From Pseudomonadota bacterium (GTDB taxonomy: Bacteria > Pseudomonadota > Alphaproteobacteria > Rhizobiales > Hyphomicrobiaceae): 5,354 bases of DNA. Positions 4,579-5,354 of this stretch are shown here, piece by piece. How positions within the stretch are numbered: position 1 is the stretch's first letter; the number at the start of each line of letters is the position of its first letter. A program made the translations under genes and the position numbers. The notes beneath the pieces are model-generated. The model saw only the letters and a list, made by a program, of their open reading frames with translations. It did no database searches and had not been told where the DNA came from. The stretch is from assembly GCA_023430315.1 (NCBI GenBank), contig JAEZAW010000218.1:1-5354 (forward strand), given 5' to 3'.

Positions 4579-5354
4579 CTATTCCGAATACGAGACGAGG
4601 CGCTGCAGCCGCGCCATGAGCTGGTCGAGCACCATGCCGACGAGGCCGATCAGCAGGATCGCGTTGATCACGTTCGTGATCGAGAGGTTGTTCCACTCGT
4701 TCCAGACGAAGTAGCCGATGCCCGTGCCGCCAACGAGCATCTCGGCGGCAACGATCACGAGCCACGCGATACCGATCGAGATGCGCATGCCCGTCAGGAT
4801 CGTCGGTGCGGCGGCTGGCAGGATGACCTGGAAGGCCGTGCGCCACGTGCCGAGCTCGAGTGTCTTGGCGACATTCAGCCAGTCGCGGCGCACGGTCGCG
4901 ACGCCGAAGGCGGTATTGATCAGCATCGGCCAGACCGAGCAGATGAAAATGACGAAGATGGCTGACGCGTTCGAGTCCTTGATCGTGTAGAGCGCGAGCG
5001 GCATCCACGCGAGCGGCGATATCGGCTTCAGCACCTGAATGAACGGATCGAGCGCCCTGCTGAAGAGTGGCGACATGCCGATGAGAAAGCCGAGCGGCAC
5101 CGCGACCAGGAAAGCGAACAGGTAGCCCGTAAGCACGCGCGCGATCGAGTACGCGAGCTGGATGCCGACGCCTTTGTCATTCGGCCCGTTATCATAGAAG
5201 GGCCGGCGCAAGTGCTCCCAGAGCTTTGCGCCGACATCCATCGGGCCGGGCATCGCCGACTTGCCCTGCGTCGCCGTGATGCCCATGAGCTTGGCGTATT
5301 CGGGGTCCATCTTCTGCGCCGTGCCCGTCCCCGAGACGGCGAACTGCCACAGGA
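4579..5354 (-). CDS. cynB: ABC transporter permease, NrtB/CynB-like (5' end outside window)
   Basis: This is the inner-membrane permease of a nitrate/cyanate-type importer. The frame stays open to the window edge, with 14 codons before the Met at 5310. That Met is probably not the start, because the first membrane helix of the family should lie upstream. Counting from it, hydrophobic segments fall at about 56-78, 97-110, 115-137, 170-192 and 212-232. The EAA-type loop that docks the ATPase is at about 148-165, ending ILP. Near the N-terminus PGPMDV and FYDNGPNDKG (38-47), and near the C-terminus GIGYFVWNEWNNL (197-209), are characteristic of the NrtB/CynB group. The gene is the first visible member of the permease-ATPase-cynS operon. 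A periplasmic NrtA/CynA-like binding protein gene is expected further right. Cyanate as substrate is inferred from linkage to cynS, so the symbol is provisional. Confidence 0.88.
   Translation of the reverse strand, partial: LWQFAVSGTGTAQKMDPEYAKLMGITATQGKSAMPGPMDVGAKLWEHLRRPFYDNGPNDKGVGIQLAYSIARVLTGYLFAFLVAVPLGFLIGMSPLFSRALDPFIQVLKPISPLAWMPLALYTIKDSNASAIFVIFICSVWPMLINTAFGVATVRRDWLNVAKTLELGTWRTAFQVILPAAAPTILTGMRISIGIAWLVIVAAEMLVGGTGIGYFVWNEWNNLSITNVINAILLIGLVGMVLDQLMARLQRLVSYSE

Noticed and set aside
4153..4965. 270-codon + strand open frame opposite the ABC ATPase and permease
   Set aside because: It crosses two genes and their gap on the opposite strand, has no motif and no start signals; an antisense artefact of high GC.

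Overview
The window is GC-rich and its codon use is typical of a high-GC alphaproteobacterium, most likely of the order Hyphomicrobiales (Rhizobiales). This placement rests on gene content and protein style: a Gly/Arg/aromatic-rich small protein of the kind common in that order, an msrB-msrA pair, and a cyanase coupled to an NrtB/NrtD-type ABC transporter. I could not test it by a search. I see no RNA genes, insertion sequences, CRISPR arrays or phage genes. Every stretch over 300 bases is occupied by a gene.

Left part (1-1570, + strand). The 3' end of a Gly/Ser/Phe/Arg-rich, probably exported protein (2-412) is followed by a strong hairpin (451-478). Next come msrB (558-1010) and msrA (1003-1509), which overlap by 8 bases. 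Together they encode the two stereospecific methionine sulfoxide reductases. The MsrB is the zinc-free form. A rho-independent terminator (about 1519-1556) closes the pair.

Middle part (1570-3011). A MarR-family repressor gene (minus strand) and a classical short-chain dehydrogenase/reductase gene (+ strand) diverge from a 101-base intergenic region. That region holds an exact 14-base repeat, 60 bases apart, plus inverted repeats. This is the expected layout of a repressor that controls itself and its neighbour through shared operators. The repressor gene has no visible ribosome binding site and its best promoter predicts a leaderless transcript.

Right part (3036-5354, minus strand, reading leftward). 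An ABC permease (cut by the window edge), an ABC ATPase and cyanase (cynS) lie 16 and 27 bases apart and form one operon. The proposed job is uptake of cyanate at the inner membrane, then bicarbonate-dependent breakdown to ammonia and CO2, for detoxification and nitrogen supply. The gene for the periplasmic binding protein would be expected beyond the right edge. The ATPase carries an unusual 71-residue Ala/Pro/Ser/Thr-rich C-terminal tail. The dehydrogenase gene and cynS converge on a perfect 9-bp hairpin that contains the cynS stop codon.

No undescribed multi-gene system is evident. The most informative non-coding signal is the MarR/SDR operator region. The most informative protein oddity is the ATPase tail.
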